This document shows, piece by piece, positions 32,195 to 43,005 of a stretch of DNA of 64,000 bases. Below the pieces are notes generated by a model, which saw only the letters and a program-made list of their open reading frames with translations, had not been told where the DNA came from and ran no database searches. The first letter of the stretch is position 1. Every line of letters starts with the position of its first letter. The stretch lies in assembly GCA_026119855.1 (NCBI GenBank), contig JAOWBW010000598.1:738522-802521 (forward strand), given 5' to 3'. This stretch comes from Campanula takesimana (Eukaryota; Streptophyta; Magnoliopsida; Asterales; Campanulaceae). The translations under genes and the position numbers were made by a program.

Positions 32195-34852
32195 TCATCT
32201 TGACTTATGTTTTTTTAAAGATTCATGATTAACTTTAGTTGTTGTTAAATTTTCATTTGTTAAATCATTTTTTAAAATATTGGCAACCGAGGAGTAAGCG
32301 GAAATAGAGGAAACTTCATTCACAAAAGAGGGGAGTACAAGCTCGGCGACCGCGTCGAGGTCCTCGACAGTGAGGTCCTCTTCGGGAGTCCCGGAAACAA
32401 CATTAGATAGCACAAAGGGTTCAAAAGCGGGGCCATCAGGGCGAACATAACCAAGCTGCTCCACCAGAGTGTCAGTAGTAGCGAGCGGGCCAGTGGTTCT
32501 GGACCAGTTATTAAGTGGTGCCACTGCCGGCTTGAGGTGCTTCACCGGGTCATAAGCTTCACCATTACCATTTTCGATCATAACCACATATCCGTCTTCA
32601 AGACCAATTCCTTCAAACAACCCGAAGACATCATCTTCTTCATCAATATTCCACGGAGTAATCGGGTCCAGTTGCTTATAGGAACTGCCCACATCAAAGT
32701 TTTCATCGACCATCTTGATATTCTCAAATACTTCCCATCCAGCATGAGGCTTTTCATTAATGCCAATAACTGGCTCAAAAGGCATAACATACGCGACATC
32801 TTCAACTTTGCAAACAAAATATCCCTTCCAGGACTTTTCATAAGGACGGAGTGGGGGCAGCTTATAGGTCCTTCCACTTTTGATAGCAGTCTGTCTCTCC
32901 CTTTTCTGACGTACAGCTTCGGCGATTTCGGCAGGAGTCGGTTTGTAGCCAAGCCCAAAAGGAAGGAAGAAAAATGGAACATCATCCTTGATAGGTTCAA
33001 TACACCCTTGTTGCTCTTTTCCAAGCCCCATCATAAGCAGGAACTTCATCTTCTTGACCATATTCAAGGCCATTGCGTCTCCATACCTGGTCCGCTTTCT
33101 ACCAATTAGATAGGTCTCCTTGACATATTCAATAGCATGGATCCGAGCTTGTGGGATCACTTCAAAACCACTCAAAAAGATGCCAGTATCTTTGTGCTCA
33201 ATTCCCAAAATCGGGAGGTCATGAACTTGCGTATCATCTTGGGCATGAACTACCACTACATGATTGTCGTGGATGAACTTGATGCACTGATGGTAGGAGG
33301 AAGCTACCCCTCTTACTCTATGGATCCAAGGGCGTCCCAAGAGTAGACTGAATGAGGACTTGATATCAATCACTTGAAATTCAATCGACATGACAAGAGG
33401 GCCAATGGTGAGAGTGGGAAGGACAATACCCAGAACACAGCGACTGGTGCTATCGTAAGCACGAACCACTTGAGAAGATAGGGCCAAATCAGTTATCTTG
33501 ATTCCCAAATCTGCGAGAACATGCACGGGGCATACATTTACTGAGGAGCCATTATCGATCAAAACACGAGCTAAGTGCTCACCTCCGACCCCAACTGTGA
33601 TGTGCAGAGCCTCGACATGATTAAGACCAATTTTTGGTGCATCGAGATCGGTAAAAGTGATGATATTCCCAAAATGAATGTTGCCGATCATGTGGACAAG
33701 GTCATTGGGAGAAGTCTCGATCGGGATGACAGCTTGAGCAAGAGCTTTAACCAACACGTCTCGGTGCTCCTGTGAAGACGAGAGCAAACCCCAAATGGAT
33801 ATATTAGCCTGGGTTTTCTTTAACTGGGTCAAGACCGGGTTCTCGGCGACCTTCTCTTTCTGAGCGGGGACTTCTTCTTTATCCTTTCCCAATTCACTTG
33901 CCTCGGGATTTGGAGGCTGATAGGCTCTTCCCGAGCGAGTGAGGTGATTCACATTTCCGCCAACCCAAGTGGCCTTTTTAACATGGGCCTTTTGCTCCTT
34001 AACAGCTTTAGCACTAGAAAAAATCAAATCCCAAGAGATCATATGGCATTCAAAATCTTCGGAGATAACAGGAGTTACAGTGTAATTCAAAGCTTTCTTC
34101 GGAACGATGAAACTAGTCCTTGAGTAGTTTCCTTCAAACTCGATCACATGGATCCCTGGCAAGGGATTAGTCACCACATTTGGTTGGGGCGGCTTCTGAA
34201 TGAGTCCATCGTCTATCATGTCTTGCAGATTGTGTCTCAAACTCCAACATTCATTTGTCGCATGACCAGGTGATACGTGGTATGCACAATATTTACTTGC
34301 ATCCCAATTCTTAGGAGGCGGATTAGGCGGGCGGTATCCTTCTATCGACTTTAGTACTCCTTGGGCGACCAATCCTTGAAAGATAGTAGACAATGGAGCG
34401 CTGAATTTATCAAAATGGCGATCTCTCCGATTTCCACCATTCCTTCGCTGATCGGTGACAGAGTTCACAGACCCGTCTTGATTATAACACGGAGGTGCCC
34501 TATTGTAGCTGCTCCGGCTTGGTCCCACATTGATGTTCCAAAAAGGAGCAGGGGTCATGGCAACATTGTTCACAACTGGTGCCGGGGCTTTAGCAGCGGA
34601 TCGGAATCTGTAAGAGCTAGGAGAAGAATCTAGCTTGATCACCCCAGTTCGGACATCTTCGTCAATACGAGAACCCACATCAAGAATAGAAGCAAAATCT
34701 GGAAACGGGAGATATTTCATCTTATCTGCATACACCGGCTGAATATTCTTAAGGAAAATACGAGTTTGCTCGGCACTGTCAGGCCTCTCCAGAGTTTGAG
34801 AAACTTTCTTCCTCCACCTACTTGCAAATTCAGAAATGGATTCCTTCTTATG
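32195..34852 (-). pseudogene. Gag C-terminal part and aspartic protease
   Basis: Continues gag in frame after a TAG at 34853-34855. It contains a CX2HX4HX4C zinc-binding motif (CAYHVSPGHATNEC), an aspartic protease with VLIDNGSSVNV and LLGRPWIH, and just after it a G-patch-like MGLGKEQQG and GLGYKP segment. The tail before the stop (32195-32290) is very AT-rich and Asn/Lys/Thr-rich. Protease would cut the polyprotein. DNGS instead of DTGA-type active-site wording is normal for this lineage. Confidence 0.85.
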
Positions 34853-35194
34853 CTAAGCACACGAATCGAGGTCACGACGGCTCTTCTCCCAGTTGGAGTT
34901 ATCTTTGTATCGCTTCTGGAATTCATCCACGAGCTTCCCCCAATTATCAACCAGATTGGCATCCACAGTCATAAACCACTGCTTAACGGCTCCTACCAAA
35001 GTCAGATGGAAGTTGGAGGCCATCGCACCAACATTAGCCCCACGAGACTGCATTGCATGAGCGTAAGATTTCAGGTGGGCCATTGGGCAACCTGTACCAT
35101 CAAATTTCTCCACATCGGGCATTTTGAATTTAGGAGGCATAACAGCAAATGGAGATAATTTCAAGGAATCTGCAGAAAACTCCCCTTTATTCAT
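34853..35194 (-). pseudogene. Gag capsid-like domain
   Basis: A 113-residue frame with MPDVEKFDGTGCPMAHLKSY and AVKQWFMTVDANLVDNWGKL, matching the retrotransposon gag domain. Its ATG overlaps the stop of the upstream gag frame in an ATGA, and it ends in TAG, probably a nonsense mutation because the downstream frame continues in phase. Confidence 0.82.
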
Positions 35195-35898
35195 ACCTTT
35201 CTCAACATTTCTTTCATTTCGCTCATTTCAATCTCAGTTTTAGTAAGGGGTACATATGGGACACCCTTGTAGAACGCTTCCATTTGGTGGACTAGGTTAG
35301 GATCTTGCCCCTGGGAAGTTCCTTGATTAATCTGAGAGGCACCGCTAGCAAACGCACCATAAGCGTTGGGCTGCTGATTCGGATACAGAGTCTGCATATA
35401 CTGAGAAAAGGCATTATGATCAGGCGGATACTGAGACGGATCCACAGCAAAATTTGCTGGATTCGGGATGAAGGGCTGGTGAGTGCCACTGAAGTCTGGA
35501 TGAGCCACATTACCCTGAGGAGGGATGTTCTGGTGATGACTCTGGCCGATGGTGTTGCTACCAATAGGATTCAAGTTGATGGTAGGGAATGCCACTTCCA
35601 TTGGGACCTGTATTTCCATTGGGATTAGGATTGGGAACCCATTTCCGGTCTGATTAACGTTCGGATCGCCATTGGGATTTCCGTTGGGGTTGCCATTGGG
35701 AGCCCCATTACTATTCTGATTCTGCATCTGCACAAGTGTAGCCAGTAGCTCATCTTGCTGAATCCTCATCTGACCCAACACATTCTGCTCCAACCATGCT
35801 TGAAGACCTGGTGGCGGCACATAGGCTTCCTCATTTCCTTCCTGGGCCATTGCAATAGCTTCTTCGGTTACAGGCACTGTCTCGGCAACTCGGATCAA
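35191..35898 (-). pseudogene. Gag N-terminal region
   Basis: A 235-residue frame rich in Asn, Gln, Pro and Gly, including a short Asn-Gly-Asn-Pro repeat near residue 70. It begins about 930 bases after the primer-binding site. It ends by a frame shift into the capsid-like frame. No enzymatic motif. Confidence 0.7.
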
Positions 35899-36824
35899 CC
35901 TCCCCTTACTGTTTCTAGCTCCCCCTTTCCAAGTAGATGCCAGGTTTAGAGTATCTGAAAGGGATAGTGTTTAGGGCTGATTAGAGAGTGAAAAGGATCG
36001 AGATTTTCCGAGTTTGATTCAAAAGGAGTTCAAAAATCAAAATCAATCCTAGAATGCCGGATAAGCACTTGCTTTATTTTGACATGTTTTTGCATGAATC
36101 TTGGAATAGTGGATACCATCTCCAAAGTATAGGACCAACGTTTTTCACCTGTACTGTACTATTGGCCGTCCGAGCCCCTAGCGAAGGGCCTATACTCTTT
36201 CTGGGATCCACCATTCGGTTACGGTCTATGTGAGGGTCTTGACAATTTCAAGTCAATCCAAGAATTTCAACATGATATCCACAATTGAGGTCGATTATAA
36301 CCTTTTGAGAATTCATAGGATTGAAGTAAAATTGTTTAGACAAAAACCGACATGAAGTCTGTGACGTGTTATTTTTGAAAGAATATGGACATCGCATTTC
36401 GGCTTTTGAAGCTTGACTTACACCCATCACAGCGACCGTAGGCGCTGCTAAGGGGGAAACAGTATACCGTTGACCCTATGGGGAAGTCAAGTGAGCTCCC
36501 TTATGCCCCAGGTTTACCGTCTCGGGTTTGAGATTCTAAGACACTTTTCAAAAAACGTGCATGTGTGTGAGGTATCTATGAGTTCGAAAAATCATTTTGA
36601 AAGCACGTAAAGAAAACAAGAAAATCATTTTTTTCCTTTTTTACTTGTTTTACCCCTTTTTTGGGAAATCACTCACCACGCAATGCATATATATATACAA
36701 ATAAGATAAGCGAAAAAACGCTCCTGCAAAACAGAGCTTAGGGCACAGATATATACACCCCAAGTAAGGCACATAAAGCAATGGCACACACAAAGATTTA
36801 GAGTCTAGCCCACTTTAAAACAAC
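35899..36824 (-). other. 5' leader of the minus-strand Tat element
   Basis: The stretch lies between the gag start and the primer-binding site and has no credible frame. It contains (AT)n-rich sequence near 36688-36700. Confidence 0.55.
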
Positions 36825-36842
36825 TCCCCAGCAGAGTCGCCA
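36825..36842 (-). other. Primer-binding site (Arg-tRNA type)
   Basis: Read on the minus strand TGGCGACTCTGCTGGGGA follows the LTR end after one base. This sequence is the usual Tat/Ogre-type primer-binding site and is identical to the one of the young plus-strand element at 46364. Confidence 0.85.
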
Positions 36843-36843
36843 C

Positions 36844-39648
36844 TGTGAGAGCCCGCGCCCGAGAGGATCGGATCACCGCGAAATGACCGCCCGTGAAAGC
36901 GGTTCGCGCCCGTCTCGTGCTGATGCGCTTTTGGAAATGCGCTCGGTTCTCACACAATGGTTTTCTCTTGATGCTGTTTTTGATTGCAAGAGTCGCCACC
37001 TCATTTTATTTTAGGGAAAATGAAGATAAAACCTTTTTCAGAGAAAGTGGGTTCGGGGGCTAAGTTACGAGAAGAGAAGGGGTTAGGCACTCTTCTCGCC
37101 CATGATGGTCTCTATATGCATGCCACGTAATTTCTTTTTATGCCTTTTTCCTTGGTTTTATGCCCTAACAAAATGGTGATTTAATAAATGGGGAGTCTTC
37201 CTATTCTAGGAAGGTTTGTTTTAATTCACAAATGAGAGTCGGTTTGAGTGGACTCACACTTGGTTTTGAAAATGGTTTTAATCATTTATGTACATCAAAT
37301 TAAACACATAAAGGGGTGGGGGATTAATATTTACATTTTGTACAAAAAAGGGAAACAATTCCCAAATGAATAAATGTCCAAAACTCCGTCCCCAAGCATT
37401 TTCAGGGACTGCTGCTCACTCTTCTTTGTGTACCTGTTCTTTTACTCATCCAATATGGAAAGTAAAGGTCAAGAAAACTTCCTAACACATTAAAAATATA
37501 CCCTGATTTTTCCCTTGATTTTAGGGGCAAGTTATGGTGTCCAAACCAAGCATGCAAGGCAATTCTTTTCACAGCCCAGTCTGACATAAATTCATACATC
37601 CCTAAAGTATCTACTTTTTTCATCATGAAAAAAAAGGAATCCGGTAAAACACAAAACATGAAAGTTGTTCCTAACATGTTAAAGTTATGATATGGTGAGT
37701 TTCAAGTCCAGAAAACAAGTTTAGGTCACTCAAATAACTTCTGAAATTTTCATGTCCAAATAAGAACATGCTGATTCTGAGAACAGAGAGCTTAAACAAA
37801 AAATAGAAAGAGACTCTTCCACTGAGGCTAAAAATATGATATTTACATGTTATTCTTCCTTGTTCTGTTTAGAACAAGTTCTATTTTGTGGTATAAGACC
37901 AAAACCCACGTTTTATAGGAGTAAAAATAGAAACAAGGCAGTAAGGTACCATATGGACAGATTATTGGCATCTCACTCATGTCATGAAAACACCTATCAA
38001 AACTAACTCAAATGAAAAGCTATGAACATGAAACTTTGTACATGCATATATATACATGTTAACAACATGAAACAACAACCATCCAAGCATTTAGATATGG
38101 TTTCATGATGTTCTATGCTATGATAAAACAAAGCATGGCAGATTCAAGGTTTATAAGATAAAACAAGTTTGTTATTTGGAAAACTTCTTGAATCCACCAC
38201 AAACAAAGATATGACACTCATACATACATGATATATATACACAAGATCAAAAGCTTAGCATGATCAAGAGCTCAAAACATCATTATATGTCATCATTTAA
38301 TAAGAAGAACAACAAGAGTAACAATATTGTATTATTGAATATAAAATGGAGGTTTAGCCTAACAAGGTGGCTAAACCCCTCAAGAAATTACATAAACATT
38401 ACATCTTACCCTTTTAGATGATTACAAGGGGGAAATGATGCCTAGGTTGTGCTCCCTTTGCTTCCAAGGGAAGACTTTTTTGGGTTGTTTTCTCAAGGTT
38501 TTGGCCTTGTGTTGAAAGAGTTTGAGTTTGTGTTTAGTGTTTGTGTGGTGGTTTTATGGTGGTGTGGTGGTGGTGATATGGTGGTGTCGTGGTGGTGTTC
38601 TTGTTGAGAGAGAATGAGAGTGGAGGATGGTAGGGGTTTTTTTCTTTTCGTTTTTGTGTCTCTTTTTTTTTAAATGGATGAGAGTGGTGTATATAGGAGG
38701 AGGGAGGTGGTAAATTGGTTGTAACTTGGAGGGGGGAGGTTGTAAATTGGTGGATTCATCATCTATCCTTCTTGACTAAGGCTTAAAGTCATCTTCCTTA
38801 TCTCTGTTCCGGCTTTCCGCTCCACAACTGCTCCGTTGTGCGCGTCTCCGGTGTCCCGGTTGTCCGCGAGTCCAACATGAAAGTTGCTCGGAATATTTTT
38901 CTGGTCAGGCCGGTATATCTGAAATATTTTTATGAGCAAGGAACGACAATAATATATTTTTTGCTCTTCTTGAGCAATTGATAAGATATTTTGAGATATT
39001 TTCCAATTTGGATAACCATCTTTTCGGCTCCGGCTTTTCGCTCCGTAAATGCTCCGTTGTGCGCGCCTCTGGTGTCCCGGTTGTCCGCGAGTCCAACATG
39101 AAAGTTGCTCGGAATATTTTTCTGGTCAGGCCGGTATATCTGAAATATTTTTATGAGCAAGGAACGACAATAATATATTTTTTGCTCTTTTTGACCAGTT
39201 GATAAGATATTTTGAGATATTTTCCAATTTGGATAACCATCTTTCCGGCTCTGGCTTTTCGCTACGTCGTGCGCGCTCCGGTGTCCCGGTTGTCCGCGGG
39301 CCCAACATGAAAGTTGCTTGGAATAATATTGTGGTCACGCCGGTATATCTGAAATATGTCAATTAGCAAGGAAAGGTAATAATATATTTTTAATGCACAG
39401 AATGGATAACAGCGAGCAGTTCGGGGGATTGCGGGTCCCGTTTCCGGTCCCGCACCTCGAAAAACGAAATTTTTGCCTGTTTGCTCGTTTTTTCGCTCTG
39501 ATCATGAATTTGAAGCCCGTTTATCCATTCGATGCACCGATAAGGCTCACGGCAGTCCCGCACAGCTAAATCGAGGGTTTTAGGTCAATTTTCGGGTTTA
39601 GACCGATTCAAGGTGGGTTTTTAGGGGTGCGAGATCAGGGTATCTACA
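36844..39648 (-). mobile_element. 5' LTR of the minus-strand Tat element, 2.8 kb
   Basis: On the minus strand it begins TGTAGATACCCTGATC at 39648 and ends CGGGCTCTCACA at 36844, one base before the primer-binding site. It has a TATATA at about 38690-38695 and an internal tandem repeat. The frames in it have no recognisable protein. The sequence immediately outside (39649-39653, CCATC) would be the target duplication; its partner is not in the window. Confidence 0.82.
38808..39400. repeat. 210-220-bp tandem repeat inside the LTR
   Basis: GTGTCCCGGTTGTCCGCG recurs at 38851, 39072 and 39281, each within a longer unit that also includes CCAACATGAAAGTTGCT and GGTATATCTGAAATAT. Almost three units. 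It lies in the upstream (U3) part of the LTR, where it could act as repeated enhancers. Confidence 0.8.
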
Positions 39649-40673
39649 CCATCAGATGCTAACCCCAATCTAACATTGCGAACTTCATTTGCAAAAAGTG
39701 GGTAACGTTTATCAAAGTCCTTCCAAGTACGAGAGTCAGCAGGGTGTCTCAGTACACCATCGTCTATCCTTTCCTCAGCATGCCATTTCATGAGTGATGC
39801 GGTCTTAGATGACCAATACAACCTTTGCAACCTTGGCTTTATAGGAAAATACCATACTTTTTTCACTGCTACTTTCTTGGGAATATTTTTTTTTCCACTT
39901 GTTACCCCACCTTCATTGCTGCCTTCGTGATCTTGTTGCTTATATCTATCAGCTCCACAAATTTCACATTTAGTGAGCTTTTCAGTTCCATTTCTAAAGA
40001 TCATACAATGATTAATGCATGAATCCCAAGTTTTGTAACTGAAACCCAAGTCTGCAGTCATCTTGTACGCCTCACGATAGGAATTTGGTACTTTTGCCGA
40101 TTTAGGTAGTACCCTTATCAAAATCTTTAGCAATGAACTAAATCCTTTATCAGACAAATGATAATTTGCTTTCCAATGCATGAGTTCTACAATAAATGAT
40201 AGTACTGTAAACTCATCACACCCTTCCCACAAGGGTTGGTCTGCATCTTTCAAAAGTTTGAAAAACTTTGCTGTAGCTGCATCAGATTGCACAATCTCTT
40301 CAATTCCCACTTGGCTACTATTGGGCATACCCATCCCTTCGTGTACCATTTGCCTCATACAATCCTGAAGTCCTATGTTGATCTCTATACCCTCGTCATT
40401 TATTCTACCATTATTATAATTATCATGCGCAGAAACATAGTCTTCCCCATGCCTAGTCCAATTCTTATAATCTCTTTCAAACCCCACTTCAATGCAATGC
40501 GCTTTTACAGTTGCACGGTCTCTTTGGTAACGGTTTGAACAATCTCTACATGGACAATATATCTCTTTTGCACCACGAGGCTTCTTTGAGAATGCAAAGT
40601 CAATAAAGTTGTCAACTCCCGTCATGTATTCATTTGAAATCCTGTTAGCTAAATCGATCCAACTTTTATCCAT
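39649..40673 (-). pseudogene. CACTA (En/Spm) transposase, truncated by the Tat LTR
   Basis: The start MDKSWIDL at 40673 is the usual N terminus of plant CACTA TPD/tnp2 proteins. Residues 1-75 form the transposase-associated domain with a CPCRDCSN zinc-type motif; further on, LLKDADQPLWEGC, SYREAYKMTADLGFSYKTWD and KCEICGADRYK mark the tnp2 region. The frame ends in LGLASDG exactly where the Tat LTR begins (39648), so the remaining two thirds of the protein were separated by the insertion. The last eight residues come from the LTR. CACTA transposase cuts and pastes elements with CACTA ends; the ends of this element were not found. Confidence 0.88.
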
Positions 40674-40679
40674 AAGTAA

Positions 40680-42190
40680 ATATGTTCTGTTAATGTCACA
40701 TAAAAATGACATAAATCAGTTACTGACTAGAAAGAAATATGTAATATGAAAATATATTTGCAATGACAACTCTAATCACATGTAAGAGGTTTATGCATCA
40801 CAGAACAAAGCAGCAAACATGGAATTTCTAGACAAGTTATGAAATAAATATTCCAAGAATAATATTCATCACAGATATAAAGATGTAGATACAGAGATTC
40901 AAACCAGGAATAGAGTTGTGATTCCGAGACTTGGGATTGAGAATGAAATTGAGGACAGCTACTTTGATTCTTGCTTGAGCCTAACAAAAAATAGTTGAAT
41001 CAAGAAGAAACTGAAGAATTGTAAGTAAGCAGATATCAAGAACATGATTTAAAAGTACACTGATTGAATTAAAACCCATGATTCAGAAAGTTGACATGGT
41101 TTCTATGATAAAGACGTAACAAAAGCCATAGTGAACTACCGAGCAATCATTCTAAACATGAGAAATGTGCCTTTTTATTATACTCTCTCCTTCTCATAAT
41201 GATAGTCTCATTTGACTCTTTAAATTTATAAATTAACAACATGATTTTATTTTTCTTACTATCCCTCTAATTCCCCTAACACAAATACACACATTGACTT
41301 TAAACCAAATGTATTAAACTGCAAGAAGCTACATTAAAGATCAATATATACACCTTGCAGCACCTTCCAATCAACACTCTTCCTCCACTTTAACCTCTAT
41401 CTGATTTTTAAAATCTGTAATTTCACCTAGATCATAACAAATTGATTTACAGCGTGTATAATTACATATAATTTGCTACTATAATTATCTTCATGTACTA
41501 TGCTGCAGTTATTTCTTTTTGATTCCGTGCAGAGCAAAATGTTTAAAGTCTATACATGTATACTGATGCAACCTTTTCGGAGTAACCCACACCCATATAC
41601 CCAAAACCAGTCACCCCGAACCCAGTTACATTCAACAAGAATTATATATACTTGAATTGTACAAAAATATTTAATAAAACAGATCTAGAACAATAAAAAT
41701 AGAGATGATTCGAACCACCTATATAATTGCGGTAGAGCAAGAGCAGGAGTTAGGAAATCAATTTAAGGACACTTTTGAGACATGTACACAAAAATTAATG
41801 AATTCAAATTATCAGACACCTTAACCATAACTACTGGAAGCTATGGCCATGAAAGCACAATAAAATCCCAAATTGAAACTTCAATAGATAGTAAAATAAA
41901 GTTAAAAGAACGAGTTTACCTCAATAGAGTGACCGTGAGACAAAGAACGAAGGCGATTATCACTAGGATTTGGGATTTTCTTGAAGTTTGTTGAAGCCAA
42001 TAGCTAGATCTCCATCGCTCCCTCACTAAACATTAGGGTTTTCGGAGGGAGAGGGTCTGAGAGTGGAGTAGACAAAACTGATTTTTTGTGGAAGGGTTTC
42101 AATGTTTCATCTACTTTTTGGGGGAAAATAGCGAGGGAAGCTATGAATGAAATTTCGTGAAATTGCTATTTCGCAGTATTCTCAAAAAGT
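40680..42190. other. Region upstream of the CACTA transposase, no gene seen
   Basis: AT-rich non-coding DNA, probably the leader, introns and 5' part of the CACTA element. Short frames at 40772-40987 and 41782-41994 show no recognisable content. Confidence 0.45.
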
Positions 42191-42495
42191 ATATGACAAT
42201 TATGGGACTCAGAGGGGGTGTGAATCCTATGTTATTAGCATACGCCTTGATAATAATTATGGGACCACTGGGATTTGGAGACACCAATTACTTGGACCTT
42301 TCTTCTCCTTCCAACGCGACTTCCTTTCCGTTGGAAAAATGAATCTTATGCCATTAGATTACACCTTGATAGCAATTATGGGAGTCTAAAATGGTGGGGA
42401 TCCTGTGTTATTAACTTACGTCTCGATAACAGTTGTGGGATTCCCGGCTTTGTAAATCATGTGCCACTAACATACGTCTTGATGACAATCATCGT
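42190..42495. repeat. About 40-bp degenerate repeat (ATGTTATTAaCaTACGTCTTGA)
   Basis: Four units with a TNATGTtATTAacaTACgtcTTGATaaCAATTATGGGA-like pattern begin near 42225, 42344, 42401 and 42457, with a half unit near 42193. They may be subterminal repeats of the CACTA element, but no CACTA terminus was found next to them. Confidence 0.55.
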
Positions 42496-42661
42496 ATTTA
42501 GAGTTTGCTGATGCAGATTTTGTTTCTCACCCATGATCTTGGATGTGCGGTGAGAATAAATTCGTACTGAGAAGCAACTTCATTTGTTCCAATTCTGAAA
42601 ATATTCTTTTTGTTGACGAATCAATGTTCCATCTTGAACCGGGTTCAGATTTGACCTTTCA

Positions 42662-42800
42662 GTCAAAGCAGGGCTTTTCATGACATTTTTGTTAAAAGCA
42701 GGGCTTTTCAAATATTTTTGTTAAAAGCGGGGATTTTCTGGAATTTCTGTTAAAATCGGGGCTTTTCTAGAATTTCCCATGAAAACAGGGTTTTCTGAGG
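42662..42800. repeat. 29-bp tandem repeat upstream of the PMD pseudogene
   Basis: Units of exactly 29 bp begin at 42662, 42691, 42720, 42749 and 42778, with the form GTTAAAAGCaGGGcTTTTC followed by an AT-rich tail. The core AAAAGC...GCTTTT is self-complementary. Confidence 0.85.
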
Positions 42801-43005
42801 GTTCTCTGAGGATATCTCGTATAAGGGAGGGATGCCTCGTACGAGCCATCTCCATTTTTGCGCGAAACAGACGCATATTATGCGCTGAAAAGTGATTTCA
42901 AAATTACTTTTCTTATTTCATTTCGAGAGCTCATCGACCCTAGGCGATTTTCTTCACAAAAATCTCCATTTTCACCAAGTTCTAGGGATTCCCCAACCCT
43001 TTCTA

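Larger units (their letters stand above)
26906..39648 (-). mobile_element. Decayed Tat-lineage Ty3/gypsy element
   Basis: A minus-strand element with a 2.8-kb 5' LTR (36844-39648), a primer-binding site (36825-36842), gag, protease, reverse transcriptase, RNase H, a second archaeal-type RNase H and integrase in the order typical of the Tat lineage (Ogre/Retand group). A PMD-like pseudogene in antisense lies beyond integrase. The 3' LTR is lost in or beyond the assembly gap. Several stops and frame shifts show long inactivity. It interrupts a CACTA transposase gene at 39649. Confidence 0.85.

Noticed and set aside
32537..33109. 190-residue plus-strand frame opposite the Tat protease
   Set aside because: Shadow of the minus-strand gag-pro frame.
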